Counted from the first letter of the stretch, positions 9,901 to 17,115 are shown. The stretch: 64,000 nt of DNA from DASUCS01 sp041166745 (GCA_041166745.1 JBEEGH010000006.1:62001-126000); one strand, 5' to 3'. The notes: a model not told the origin generated them from the letters alone. A program made the numbers and translations.

Positions 9901-10977
9901 GGGCGGTGGAGCGTCGCGGCCTGCTGGTACCGCTGGGCTCCACGGCGGCCGACCGATGCCGGCCCTCAGCCGCAGGAAGTCGGCATCCGCCGGCCGCCTT
10001 TGCCACAACTTCACGCTGGGCCGCGTGGCGCGGCGGAGCACCTCGGCCGGGTCGGTCAGTTCGTCCTCCCGCCGGTTCCGTTCGTCGACTGCACGGACCG
10101 CGAGGTCGAAACGAAACTGCTGGAGCGCCGCTGCGAAGGTGCGGCTGTGGCGCCGACGCTCCTTGCGCGACGAACGCTTCGACGCGATCCAGTTGACCAT
10201 CGCAATGATCGGTCCGAGCGCGGCGAACAGCGCGAAACGCGGGTTGCCGTAGATGACCACCATGCCGGCACCCATGAGGACCGGTCCGACGATCATCGCG
10301 ATGCCGAAGGCGCGCGATGACGAGGAGGCCTTTGGCGCTTCGGGGGCGACGAGAGGCTCGAGCGGACTGGGCAGCGCGGCGCGAGGCGGGCGGTTGAACG
10401 GGACGAAGCCGCCAACCGGCAGACCGACCGGTCGGTCGTCGTCGTGGTCGAGCCGCAGTCGTAGGTGGCTCGCGCCGACGCGAACGAGGGCGTTCGGCGG
10501 CAACGGTGTCGACGCCGTCACCGGTACGTCGTCGATCCACGTGCCGTTCGTGGAACCGAGGTCGGTGATCGTCGCGTTGGCACTGATCGACGCATGGCGG
10601 CGCGAGACCGAAGGATCGTCGAGGACGATGTCGCACGACGCGTCGCGTCCGATGGTGACGTCGTGCTTGTCGATCGGATACGTACGGCCCGCAACCGGAC
10701 CACCCACCACCGCGAGCACGAGGCCGGTGGCGCGTGGCCCCGGAGGACGTTCAGCGACGCGACGTGTGATCTCGGCGACGGCCCCCTCGTAGAGGCCCAC
10801 TTCGTGAAGGCCGATGTCGGGACCGAACCATCGACCATCGATCCGGAGCCCGAGATCGTCGGACCGGGTGCCGTCGAGGCCCGTCGTGAGGTCGCCGACG
10901 CAGGCCTCCGGGTCTTCCATCGTGAGCTCGACCTCCGCCGCCGCGCCGCCGTAGGCCAGAACTAGATGCATAGTCAT
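6940..10977 (-). CDS. FHA-domain FtsK/SpoIIIE-type ATPase of a type VII secretion system (EssC/EccC-like)
   Basis: A protein of about 1345 residues that would drive secretion of WXG proteins. In order: an N-terminal ubiquitin-like region; an FHA domain with IGRD (109-112), SRRH (125-128) and STNG (142-145); two membrane segments (~225-243, 247-265); then FtsK-type ATPase modules. The first ATPase has a full P-loop (GTTGSGKS, ~605) and a VVVIDEF Walker B. The second has GMVGSGTTT (~922), with Thr in place of the P-loop Lys. The third has GPPRSGKT (~1174) and VFVDDAP. FHA-TM-TM-FtsK order is like Firmicutes EssC, not mycobacterial EccC. The ATG at 10977 was chosen because the longer frame overlaps the divergent kinase gene. 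Confidence 0.85.
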   Translation of the reverse strand: MTMHLVLAYGGAAAEVELTMEDPEACVGDLTTGLDGTRSDDLGLRIDGRWFGPDIGLHEVGLYEGAVAEITRRVAERPPGPRATGLVLAVVGGPVAGRTYPIDKHDVTIGRDASCDIVLDDPSVSRRHASISANATITDLGSTNGTWIDDVPVTASTPLPPNALVRVGASHLRLRLDHDDDRPVGLPVGGFVPFNRPPRAALPSPLEPLVAPEAPKASSSSRAFGIAMIVGPVLMGAGMVVIYGNPRFALFAALGPIIAMVNWIASKRSSRKERRRHSRTFAAALQQFRFDLAVRAVDERNRREDELTDPAEVLRRATRPSVKLWQRRPADADFLRLRAGIGRPPWSPAVPAGRDAPPPEVRALLDEHDGLPRAPVDVDLSSGGVVGIVGERSMALALARSLVSQAAVHHGPADLGIAVFGAADWDWVKWLPHLEGDALAGEDDDRALLVVVDDVASIKGRRAPVRQLLQRQSGIVIAATEDQLPSMCTSIVVIRDDLGDAELRRPQDRLHIRELFVAGIDDATARECARSLARYEDPELELAGAGLTDVVRLLPLLGIDDPSPAAIREAWRHGEVDPSPSTPIGIGDEGVVHVDLVRDGPHGLVGGTTGSGKSELLRSLVAGMAARVDPEHLVFVLVDYKGGSAFDECSRLPHVVGLVTDLDEQLAERALRSLEAELRHRERTLREAGVPDLPTYLRSGSVRGPLPRLVVVIDEFATMATELPDFLGALVGIAQRGRSLGVHLLLATQRPSGAVNANIKANTNLRIALRVQDASESTDIVDRPSAATISRTTPGRAYLRRGPTDVVLAQTALATSPQRAGRSGPLRVKAFRRGPQADGEQLDDEGPSELTTLVDAIRGAFDGRPLPRRPWLPMLSERIELTDVPAGSPGVVAFAMADEPDQQRQAAVGWAPADGHLALFGMVGSGTTTAVLSVVEALVQTRDAPECHVYAIDYGPNGLAPLRALPHVGAVITANEREAQGRLVRFLRAEVDRRRVTGESLPRIVTCIDGVGAFLAEHEGLDGTEVSDAFRRIFSEGPAVGINFIVTADRMGALPLRLASLVSQKLLFRLADASDYSTLGLRAAQLPRFVPGRAVHSDGNRIVQVGMPSDLSALAAPRVAPSVGTLPTEVSASVLPAARLESPCHIPLGIGDDDLDVTGLCVHDGEHVLITGPPRSGKTSALALMARVIRAADPETVLVGVCEPRSLLHAVDAFDAIGSLAELHHIVRAATTDRRRWFVFVDDAPSVDDGDGVLMAALRSGRPDLHVVAAGRGDDVRAAYGHWLRIVRQSRTGVLLQPDLAADGDLLGVRLPRRLAVPLVPGRGFVVEDGQAALLQLAAAERGTS

Positions 10978-11002
10978 GTTATTTAGTGTATTCTCATGAA
11001 CT
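10978..11002. promoter_or_regulatory. Short AT-rich divergent promoter region
   Basis: Only 25 bases separate the ATPase ATG (minus) from the kinase ATG (plus). The stretch is strikingly AT-rich for this genome (GTTATTTAGTGTATTCTCAT), so overlapping promoters or leaderless transcripts are likely. Exact -10 and -35 elements were not assigned. Confidence 0.4.
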
Positions 11003-12199
11003 ATGCCTGTCATTGGGCAATACTCGCTCGAGCAACTGCTCAGCTCGAACGCCGAAGCCAACGTGTGGCGGGGGCGCTGCCATCGTCCGGTCGACCGCTC
11101 CGTCGCGGTCAAGCAGGTGCTGCCGCGCGACCCCGACGACGCCGCCCGCCTGCTCGAGGAGGTCACGACCCTCCTGGCCCTCGATCATCCGCATGTCGTT
11201 CGGGTGCTCGAGGTGCTCGACGGCGAGGACGGCGTCATCGTCGTGATGCAGTACGCCCCGGGTGGTTCGCTGGCGGAGCTTCTCGCCGAGCGCCGATGCC
11301 TCGACGCCGGCGAGACCGTGGCGATCGCCGCCCCGCTCGCGGATGCGCTCGCGTCGGCGCACCGGCATGGCATCGTCCACGGCGATGTGAAGCCCGCGAA
11401 CGTGCTGTTCACGTCAGACGGCGAGCCGCTCCTTGCTGACTTCGGGGGTGGCATGCGAGGAACCGACGGCTACATCGCGCCGGAGGTGGCAGCGGGCGCA
11501 ACGGTCGACGAGCGGGCCGACGTGTACGCGCTCGGCGTCGTGTGTCGCGAAGCCCTGGGGGGCGACGTACCCGACGAGCTCGCGTCAGTGCTCGATGCCG
11601 CGGTCGCGCCGAACCCGAACGATCGGCCGGCGAACGCAACTGAGCTGGCGCGTCTGCTGCGGGCCGCGGTGCCGGGTGACTCGGTGCGCCTGCCTCGTCC
11701 CGCCCTCGGCGCCGCCCGCGTACTCGGACCGCCGACACGACTGTTCGGACCGCGGCCGCCAGCCCGCAGCATCGCCCGCCGGGCGCGGTCGAAGTCACCG
11801 TTGCTGTTGATCCCGCTGTTGCTGCTGGCCGCGTTCGCATGGGTCCGTCAGGGTTCCGCCCGCCGCACCGCCGAACCGGTCGCGTGTGCCGGCGCGCCGA
11901 TCCCGGTGCCCGCGGGCGCCCAGATCGTGCGGGCGGACACCGCGGGCATCGGCTGTCTCGCCACTGGCGTGTACGCGAGCGGCGTGCTCACCATCCGGTT
12001 GCAACCGACCGACCCCAGACCACGCCGCTTCGCGCTCGGGCTTCCCGGCGATCGCATTTTTCTGGGTGATTGGGATTGCGATGGTGCCGCGTCGCCGGCG
12101 CTGTTCCGTCCGTCGACCGGCGCGACGCTCTACTACGACACGTGGTCGGCGATCGAAACACCGTCAGACAACGCGAATCGCTGTCGTTCGATCGGCTGA
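11003..12199 (+). CDS. Membrane Ser/Thr protein kinase (PknB family) with shortened activation segment
   Basis: A 398-residue protein with a cytoplasmic kinase domain (about 1-225), a linker rich in Pro and Arg, one membrane segment (~270-285) and a ~110-residue outer domain. Catalytic residues are present: K37 in VAVK, D128 in HGDVKPAN and DFG at 146-148. The glycine-rich loop is degenerate (LSSNAEANVW), and only about ten residues lie between DFG and APE (159-161). The outer domain contains GDWDCDG..PALFRPSTG, an FG-GAP-like repeat. The divergent T7SS ATPase carries an FHA domain, a phosphothreonine reader, so it is a plausible partner. Confidence 0.8.
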   Translation: MPVIGQYSLEQLLSSNAEANVWRGRCHRPVDRSVAVKQVLPRDPDDAARLLEEVTTLLALDHPHVVRVLEVLDGEDGVIVVMQYAPGGSLAELLAERRCLDAGETVAIAAPLADALASAHRHGIVHGDVKPANVLFTSDGEPLLADFGGGMRGTDGYIAPEVAAGATVDERADVYALGVVCREALGGDVPDELASVLDAAVAPNPNDRPANATELARLLRAAVPGDSVRLPRPALGAARVLGPPTRLFGPRPPARSIARRARSKSPLLLIPLLLLAAFAWVRQGSARRTAEPVACAGAPIPVPAGAQIVRADTAGIGCLATGVYASGVLTIRLQPTDPRPRRFALGLPGDRIFLGDWDCDGAASPALFRPSTGATLYYDTWSAIETPSDNANRCRSIG

Positions 12200-12359
12200 C
12201 TGCTTGTGGGTGTTCCTGTGGGCATCCGGTGGACGAACGTCGAGAAGTGGGGACAACGAAAAAGGTTCGGGGATAACCCTGGGGATCTCGCGTTCTGCTA
12301 TTGACGTTCGACGCGCGTTGATCGAAAGTCCCCTTACCGCAGCGATCCGAACGGAACGT

Positions 12360-12721
12360 GAACGGGAGGAGACCGAAAGCTTCGGCTGACGGAAGATCAC
12401 CCGGGAGCGAACCACGTAGGAATGTTGCGGGAGGGCGAGAAGTTCTGCCGCCCGCCTGGAAGAGCGGCTTCGGCCAATCGGAAGGGCGGTCCGCAAGGTG
12501 GTGGGGGCAACCCCAAGAACCGGCGGAATGTGGCTGAACCGCTTCGGCGGAACAGCTGCAAAAGGGCATCGCCCGCCAGAGCCTCGGCTCCGACGGGCGA
12601 TGTGAGTGATTTGAAGTGAGGGTAACCCCTCACCAAGATCGCTTGGCGGACTCTCGACCGACGGGTAGCCCTGGGCTGCGAACGGCTTCGGCCAATCGGA
12701 GTGCAGGGCTGCTTGCTTTTT
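12360..12721 (+). ncRNA. Candidate structured non-coding RNA (unknown class)
   Basis: The spacer 12200-12734 has no credible protein gene but many hairpins. Three modules have an outer stem around a UUCG-capped hairpin followed by a similar tail. These are 12363-12403 (GCTTCGGC), 12448-12489 (CCGCCC/GGGCGG around GGCTTCGGCC-AATCGGA) and 12667-12710 (AGCCCTG/CAGGGCT around the same GGCTTCGGCC-AATCGGA). Other stems are 12567-12602 (CATCGCCCGCC with GACGGGCGATG), 12617-12631 (around GGTAACC) and 12632-12645 (CCAAG-ATCG-CTTGG). The last stem is followed by GCTTGCTTTTT (to 12721), like an intrinsic terminator for a plus-strand RNA. Conserved RNase P, tmRNA and SRP sequences were not found. The 5' end is unknown. 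Confidence 0.5.
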
Positions 12722-12734
12722 GCGCCGGGATACG

Positions 12735-13805
12735 GTGACCGTCATCGCTGAACCGACCATCGATCCGTGGGCCGCCATCGTCGGCCAAGACTTCGCCGTC
12801 ACGCAGTTACGCGCCGCGTCGAAGCGTCCGATCCACGCGTACTTGCTCGTCGGGCCGCGGGGGAGTGGCAAACGCCAGCTCGCGCGAGCGTTCGCGGCCA
12901 CGCTGCTCGCGTCGACGTCCGATGACCCCGATCGCGCCGTGCGGCTCGTGCTCGCCGGGCGGCATCCGGATCTGCACGAGTTCGAGCGCGCCGGTCCGTA
13001 CATCACCGTCGAACAGGCCGACGCGATCATCCGTGAGTCGAGCCGCAGTGGGGTGGAGAGCGACCGCAAGGCGTTGGTGCTCGTCGATTTTCATCTCGTG
13101 CAGGCTGCGGTCGAGGGCAAGCTCCTCAAGAGCATCGAGGAACCGCCGGGCGACACGGTCTTCATCGTGCTGGCCGAGTCGGTGCCCACGTTGCTCGAGC
13201 CGATCGCCTCGCGCTGCGTGCGCATCGATGTCGATCCCCTACCCGACTCGGTCGTCTCGACGGCACTGGTGTCGTCGGGTGTCGACGCAGCTGTGGCCGA
13301 CGAAGTCGCGATCGCCGCACGGGGTGATCTCGAACGGGCTCGACTGTTGGCCACCGACCCGCGCTTCTCCTTGCGACGCGCACGATGGCGCACGATTCCG
13401 GAGCAGATCGACGGCACGGGTGCCGCGGTCGCGCGTCTCGTCGCAGAGGTGCGAGCGATGATCGACGACGCCGCCCAGCCGGTACAGGCCCGTCACGCCG
13501 AAGAGATCGCCGAGCTCGAGGCGCGCATCGAGCGTTACGGCGAACGCGGCTCCGGTAAGACGCAGCTCGTCGACCGGCACCGTCGCGAGCTCCGGCGCCA
13601 CCGCACCGACGAGATCCGCTTCGGGCTTGCCACCATGGCGGCCCGCTACCGCGACGAGCTCACGCTGCAGCCGGGGATGGCGATCGACGCGATCGGCGCC
13701 ATCGAGGACTCGCACAAGTCGATGGAGCGCAACCCCAACGAGACGTTGCTGCTGCACGCGCTGCTCCTGCGCCTGCCGGCCATCGCAACTGCCGTGCCGG
13801 CCTGA
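12735..13805 (+). CDS. holB: DNA polymerase III delta' subunit
   Basis: A clamp-loader subunit of about 356 residues. The AAA+ region includes GPRGSGKRQLARAF, LVLVDFHLVQ (sensor/Walker B region), KLLKSIEEPP and the conserved SRC motif in EPIASRCVRI. A helical C-terminal domain follows. It acts in loading the beta clamp at the replication fork. The GTG at 12735 is preferred, because the in-frame TTG at 12720 overlaps the T tract of the candidate RNA. tRNA-Thr follows 29 bases downstream. Confidence 0.85.
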   Translation: MTVIAEPTIDPWAAIVGQDFAVTQLRAASKRPIHAYLLVGPRGSGKRQLARAFAATLLASTSDDPDRAVRLVLAGRHPDLHEFERAGPYITVEQADAIIRESSRSGVESDRKALVLVDFHLVQAAVEGKLLKSIEEPPGDTVFIVLAESVPTLLEPIASRCVRIDVDPLPDSVVSTALVSSGVDAAVADEVAIAARGDLERARLLATDPRFSLRRARWRTIPEQIDGTGAAVARLVAEVRAMIDDAAQPVQARHAEEIAELEARIERYGERGSGKTQLVDRHRRELRRHRTDEIRFGLATMAARYRDELTLQPGMAIDAIGAIEDSHKSMERNPNETLLLHALLLRLPAIATAVPA

Positions 13806-13834
13806 CACAGGCTGCTGCTACCTTTTCTCCTCCC

Positions 13835-13907
13835 GCCCGGGTAGCTCAGACGGCAGAGCAGCTCACTCGTAATGAGCAGGTCAGGAGTTCGATTCTCCTC
13901 TCGGGCT
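13835..13907 (+). tRNA. tRNA-Thr (anticodon CGU)
   Basis: Cloverleaf of 73 nt. The acceptor stem GCCCGGG pairs with CTCGGGC (one G-U). The D arm contains AGCTCAGACGGCAGAGC, and the anticodon stem GCTCA/TGAGC flanks the loop CTCGTAA (anticodon CGT). The T arm has GGAG-TTCGATT-CTCC, and the discriminator base is T. CCA is not encoded. Confidence 0.95.
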
Positions 13908-13914
13908 CCGAACA

Positions 13915-13945
13915 TTTTTCGTAAGAACACGCATCTCCCTGGATC
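13915..13945 (+). promoter_or_regulatory. ECF-type promoter (GTAAG / GATC element) of the 56-codon gene
   Basis: TTTTTCGTAAGAAC (13915-13928) with GTAAG at 13921 and GATC at 13942-13945; the first bases of the two elements are 21 nt apart. The same pair with identical spacing precedes four other genes in the window. The start codon is 57 nt after the GTAAG G. Confidence 0.55.
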
Positions 13946-13977
13946 AACCGTGCAGCACGACGATCCGGGAGGACGCA

Positions 13978-14148
13978 ATGGACGCATCACGCACTATCCG
14001 CACGCAGGACTCGGGATCTGCCCGCGTCCGTCTCTCGCTCTGGTTGGCTCAGGCCGACGAACTCCTCGCTGAGCTCGACCGCGAAGACCAGGTGCAGCGG
14101 CTGCGAGTACGCCGAGCCCGCGAAGCACGAAGCGCGGGTCTCCGATGA
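13978..14148 (+). CDS. Small protein of 56 residues
   Basis: An ATG at 13978 follows GGGAGG with a 6-nt gap. The 56-codon frame (MDASRTIRTQDSGSAR...) is Arg- and Leu-rich and predicted helical, with LAQADELLAELDREDQVQRL resembling a short coiled coil. There is no signal peptide. It is preceded by the GTAAG/GATC promoter pair and followed by a terminator hairpin, so a stand-alone transcript is likely. The function is unknown; a regulator or partner of the sigma factor regulon is possible. Confidence 0.5.
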   Translation: MDASRTIRTQDSGSARVRLSLWLAQADELLAELDREDQVQRLRVRRAREARSAGLR

Positions 14149-14229
14149 GGTTCCTCATCACGGTTCTGCTTCAGGCCCACTACGGCCGTCAGGCTCGCCG
14201 CGCTCGCTGAAGGCTCACGTCGAAGGCAG

Positions 14230-14257
14230 GAGGGCGTCCTCTTCGGAGGGCGCCCTC
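14230..14257 (+). terminator. Intrinsic-type terminator hairpin
   Basis: GAGGGCG (14230-14236) pairs with CGCCCTC (14251-14257), with an inner TCC/GGA pairing. TTCGCGTTTCC follows. It lies after the 56-codon gene and before the next GTAAG promoter. Confidence 0.55.
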
Positions 14258-14290
14258 TTCGCGTTTCCGGAGAAATGGCTCCTCGGATCT

Positions 14291-14315
14291 GTAAGAACCC
14301 CGAGCTGCGACGGTC
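14291..14315 (+). promoter_or_regulatory. ECF-type promoter (GTAAG / GGTC element)
   Basis: GATCTGTAAGAACC with GTAAG starting at 14291 and GGTC at 14312-14315, 21 nt apart as in the other members of the set. The ATG of the secreted protein gene is 57 nt after the GTAAG G. Confidence 0.5.
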
Positions 14316-14347
14316 ACTCAGGCATCACAACGACCCTGGAGGATTCA

Positions 14348-15025
14348 ATGCACAACAAGACCCGGTCATCCGCCCGCTGGTTCATTGCCCTCGGTGTCGC
14401 GCTTGCGATGCTCACGGCGCTCGGCGCCGACCGGCTCGCCGGGTCGCACTCGTCAGCGGTGCCAGCGAGCCGCTCGAGCGCCTCGCAGTCCAAGGCGGGC
14501 GCCACCACCACGTCGCCGTCGTCGCCCGCGGCAACGCCTGCGCCCGCGGAATCGTCCAAGCCCGGTCAGCCCGCGACCTCGAAGCCCGCGACGCCTGCGA
14601 CACCGACGCCTGCGGCGCCGAACCCCGCGACGTCGAAGCCTGCGAGTGACACCAAGGCCCCGGCGGACGGAACCAAGCCCAACGCGCCGACGCCGGCCAC
14701 GACCAATCGTGCCCCGGTGATCTCCGATGTCACCGCCAGCGTGCTGGCGTTCGGCCCGAACGCCTGTCCCGACGGACCCAGCTACGGCACGGTCGCCGCC
14801 CGAGTGGTCGACGAGGACGGGTTCAAGGCCACGCTGCACACGACCGTTGTTGGCCCGAGGCGTGACCAACGTCGCGTCGAGAGCATTCCGATGAGCGTGT
14901 TGAACGACGGCCGAGTCGCGACATCGTTCGGCCCCTACGAGCAGGGCGCGTCGGTCTTCTACTGGGTCGAGGCCATCGACAGCCACGGCGTCAGCGCTCG
15001 CACCGCCGAGATGGTCGTCTGCTGA
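14348..15025 (+). CDS. Exported protein with Ser/Thr/Pro/Ala linker and Ig-like C-terminal module
   Basis: A 225-residue protein. A basic N-terminus and one hydrophobic helix (~11-30) form a signal or membrane anchor. Residues ~32-118 are a low-complexity Ala/Pro/Thr/Ser/Lys linker. The last ~105 residues form a beta-rich module beginning NRAPVISDVTAS, with two Cys (NACPDG and the terminal VVC) and the motif FYWVEAIDSHG. Similar modules end the proteins at 28967-29869 and 27078-28799. GGAGG precedes the ATG. The gene converges with the MFS gene, with only one base between the stops. Confidence 0.7.
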   Translation: MHNKTRSSARWFIALGVALAMLTALGADRLAGSHSSAVPASRSSASQSKAGATTTSPSSPAATPAPAESSKPGQPATSKPATPATPTPAAPNPATSKPASDTKAPADGTKPNAPTPATTNRAPVISDVTASVLAFGPNACPDGPSYGTVAARVVDEDGFKATLHTTVVGPRRDQRRVESIPMSVLNDGRVATSFGPYEQGASVFYWVEAIDSHGVSARTAEMVVC

Positions 15026-15026
15026 A

Positions 15027-16292
15027 TCAGATGACGTCGATCGCCGCTTCGGTCGGCTGCATGCTGACGTCGAGCTCGACGTCACGCGTGCGCCGGCCTG
15101 GCGTCGCGAGTGCCGCCGCGGCCACCACGGTCACTGTCCCAGCAAGGCCGAGGCCGGCGCGCGGGTTCCAGTGTTGGCACACCCAACCGACGAACGGTCC
15201 GCCCACCACCGTGGTGCCGAGCGTGAGGAAGCTGTAGATCCCCATCACGCGACCGCGGAAGTGTGGCGCTGACCACATCTGCATGTGGGCGTTGGCCGAC
15301 GATCCGAAGAACGTGGCCAGTGCTCCGATCGGGACGAGGGCGATCATGACCATCACCTCGTTCGGCAACAGCGCGGCGACGACCAGCGCGCTGCCCAGCG
15401 CCGCGGCTGCGGCCAACACCGTGCGGGTCGACTGCCGCGAACGATGGGCGGCGTACAGCGCACCGATGACTGTCCCGATGCCGAGCACCGCCATCAGCAG
15501 GCCGGCGAGGCCGGCGCCACCGTGAAACGTGTCGCTCGCCATCAGCGTGAGCGTCGTCGGGAAGTTGTAGACGAGCGTGCCGACCACACCGACGAGCAGG
15601 ATCGTCGCCCGGATCTCGGTGATGCTCCACGCGTAGCGGAGGCCCTCGCGGACACGAGGGCGAGTCGTCGGCCGGTGAAACGTCCGCAGCTCCGACCGGC
15701 GCATCGCCGCGAGCGCGGCGACGACCGCAGCGAAGGTGACGGCGTTCACGAAGAACACCCACGCTTCGCCGACGACCGCGATCAGCAGTCCGGCGATGGC
15801 CGGCCCCGTGATGCGCGCCGAGTTGCCGACCGCGCTGTTGAGCGCGACCGCGTTGGAGAGCCGTTCCCGACCCACCATCTCCTCGACGAACGTGTGATGG
15901 GCGGGCTGATCGACGACCGTGACGAGTCCGAGGCCAACCGCCAGCGCGTAGACCATCCAGACCTGCACGACGTCGGTCAGCACGATGAGCCACAGCACCA
16001 CCGCGAGGCCGGCGGCGACCGACTGCGTGATGAGCAGGACGGTCCGGCGGTCGTAGCGATCGACGATCGCTCCTCCCCACAGACCGAGCAGCAGCACCGG
16101 CAGGAAGCGGAAGGCGAACGTGGCCCCGACGGCCGCCCCGTTGCCCGTAAGGGTCAGCACCAGCCAGGCCTCGGCCATGGTCTGCATCCACGACCCGGTG
16201 TGCGAGATCAGCTCGCCCGTGAAGAACAGCCGGTAGTTGTAGGTGTCGAGCGAGCCAAAGGTGCGGCGTAGCGCGGCGCGGGTCGAGGCCAT
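15027..16292 (-). CDS. MFS exporter (EntS/MFS_3-like)
   Basis: A 421-residue protein with about 12 membrane helices. The loop-2 motif is GAIVDRYDRRTVL, and RGRVMGIYSFLTLG lies in the second half. NYRLFFTGELISHTGSWMQ near the N-terminus is typical of the enterobactin exporter-like MFS_3 family. The substrate is unknown. The gene is divergent from the alpha/beta hydrolase gene. The start is the ATG at 16292. Confidence 0.85.
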   Translation of the reverse strand: MASTRAALRRTFGSLDTYNYRLFFTGELISHTGSWMQTMAEAWLVLTLTGNGAAVGATFAFRFLPVLLLGLWGGAIVDRYDRRTVLLITQSVAAGLAVVLWLIVLTDVVQVWMVYALAVGLGLVTVVDQPAHHTFVEEMVGRERLSNAVALNSAVGNSARITGPAIAGLLIAVVGEAWVFFVNAVTFAAVVAALAAMRRSELRTFHRPTTRPRVREGLRYAWSITEIRATILLVGVVGTLVYNFPTTLTLMASDTFHGGAGLAGLLMAVLGIGTVIGALYAAHRSRQSTRTVLAAAAALGSALVVAALLPNEVMVMIALVPIGALATFFGSSANAHMQMWSAPHFRGRVMGIYSFLTLGTTVVGGPFVGWVCQHWNPRAGLGLAGTVTVVAAAALATPGRRTRDVELDVSMQPTEAAIDVI

Positions 16293-16384
16293 GACTGGAC
16301 TGAAGGTACCGGTCGCCTTGGGCTGGTCCCCAGTCGATTCGGCGCACGGCGTAGCGTTCCCGAGCGGTGCGGGCAGAAACAGCG

Positions 16385-17113
16385 ATGGTCTACGTGCTGG
16401 TGCACGGCGGCGGCTCGACCGCGCGGTACTGGGATCGCGTGCTGCCGCCGCTCGACGCGCCGGCGCTGGCCGTCGATCTCCCTGGGCGTAACGACAAGCA
16501 CGCCGACCTCGCGACCATCACCGTCGACGACGAGGTCGCGTCGGTGCTCGGCGATGTCGCGGATGCCGGTCTCGACGGGCCCATCGTGCTTGTCGCGCAT
16601 TCGTCGGGTGGCCTGGTCGTCCCCGGTGTGGTTGCCGCGCTCGGCGATCGCGTCACGCACATCGTGCTCAGCGCCGCGTTGATCCCACCGGAAGGCGGCT
16701 GCGGCGTCGATTGCCTCAAGCCGGCGCAGCGCGAGGGACTCACGGCCGTGGTCGAGCAGGCCCGCGTCGACGGCACCGCGATAACGCTGCCGGGCCCGCC
16801 CGCCGATCCCGAAGCGTTCCGCACGGCGTACGGCGGTGATCCGCTGAGCGACGACGACCTCGCGTTCGTCGTCGACCCGGTGCGTTGCGTGCCGGACGGG
16901 GTCAACCACTACTTCCAACCGGTCCACTGGTCGGCCGTCGGTGACGTACCGGTGACGTACGTGCTCAACGAGCGTGACCGACCGATCTCGCCAGCGCAGC
17001 AGGAGACGATGATCGCCTCGCTGGCCCGCCCGCCGCGCGTCCTGCGCCTTCCCGGAGGGCACCTGCCCGCGGTCACCGACCCTCGGGCCTTCGTGGCCCT
17101 GCTCCGGGCGTAG
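16385..17113 (+). CDS. Alpha/beta hydrolase
   Basis: About 242 residues from the ATG at 16385 (a GTG at 16367 would add six). The fold starts with YVLVHGGGSTARYW, where HG is the oxyanion motif. The nucleophile elbow is AHSSGG, with Ser as nucleophile. The acid is probably the Asp of NERDRPI and the His that of GGHLPAV. It belongs with esterase/salicylate-esterase-like hydrolases; the substrate is not evident. The next gene starts three bases after the stop. Confidence 0.8.
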   Translation: MVYVLVHGGGSTARYWDRVLPPLDAPALAVDLPGRNDKHADLATITVDDEVASVLGDVADAGLDGPIVLVAHSSGGLVVPGVVAALGDRVTHIVLSAALIPPEGGCGVDCLKPAQREGLTAVVEQARVDGTAITLPGPPADPEAFRTAYGGDPLSDDDLAFVVDPVRCVPDGVNHYFQPVHWSAVGDVPVTYVLNERDRPISPAQQETMIASLARPPRVLRLPGGHLPAVTDPRAFVALLRA

Positions 17114-17115
17114 CG

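Noticed and set aside
12360..12721. Identity as RNase P RNA, tmRNA or SRP RNA
   Set aside because: The conserved GAGGAAAGTCC and ACAGAA elements of RNase P, the tRNA-like ends of tmRNA and the GGTCAGG..GGAAGGAAGCAGCC core of SRP RNA were not found on either strand.
12164..13069. A 301-codon minus-strand frame across the candidate RNA and the start of holB
   Set aside because: Its translation has no recognisable domain and its codons mirror RNA hairpins and holB antisense. The plus-strand features explain the region better.
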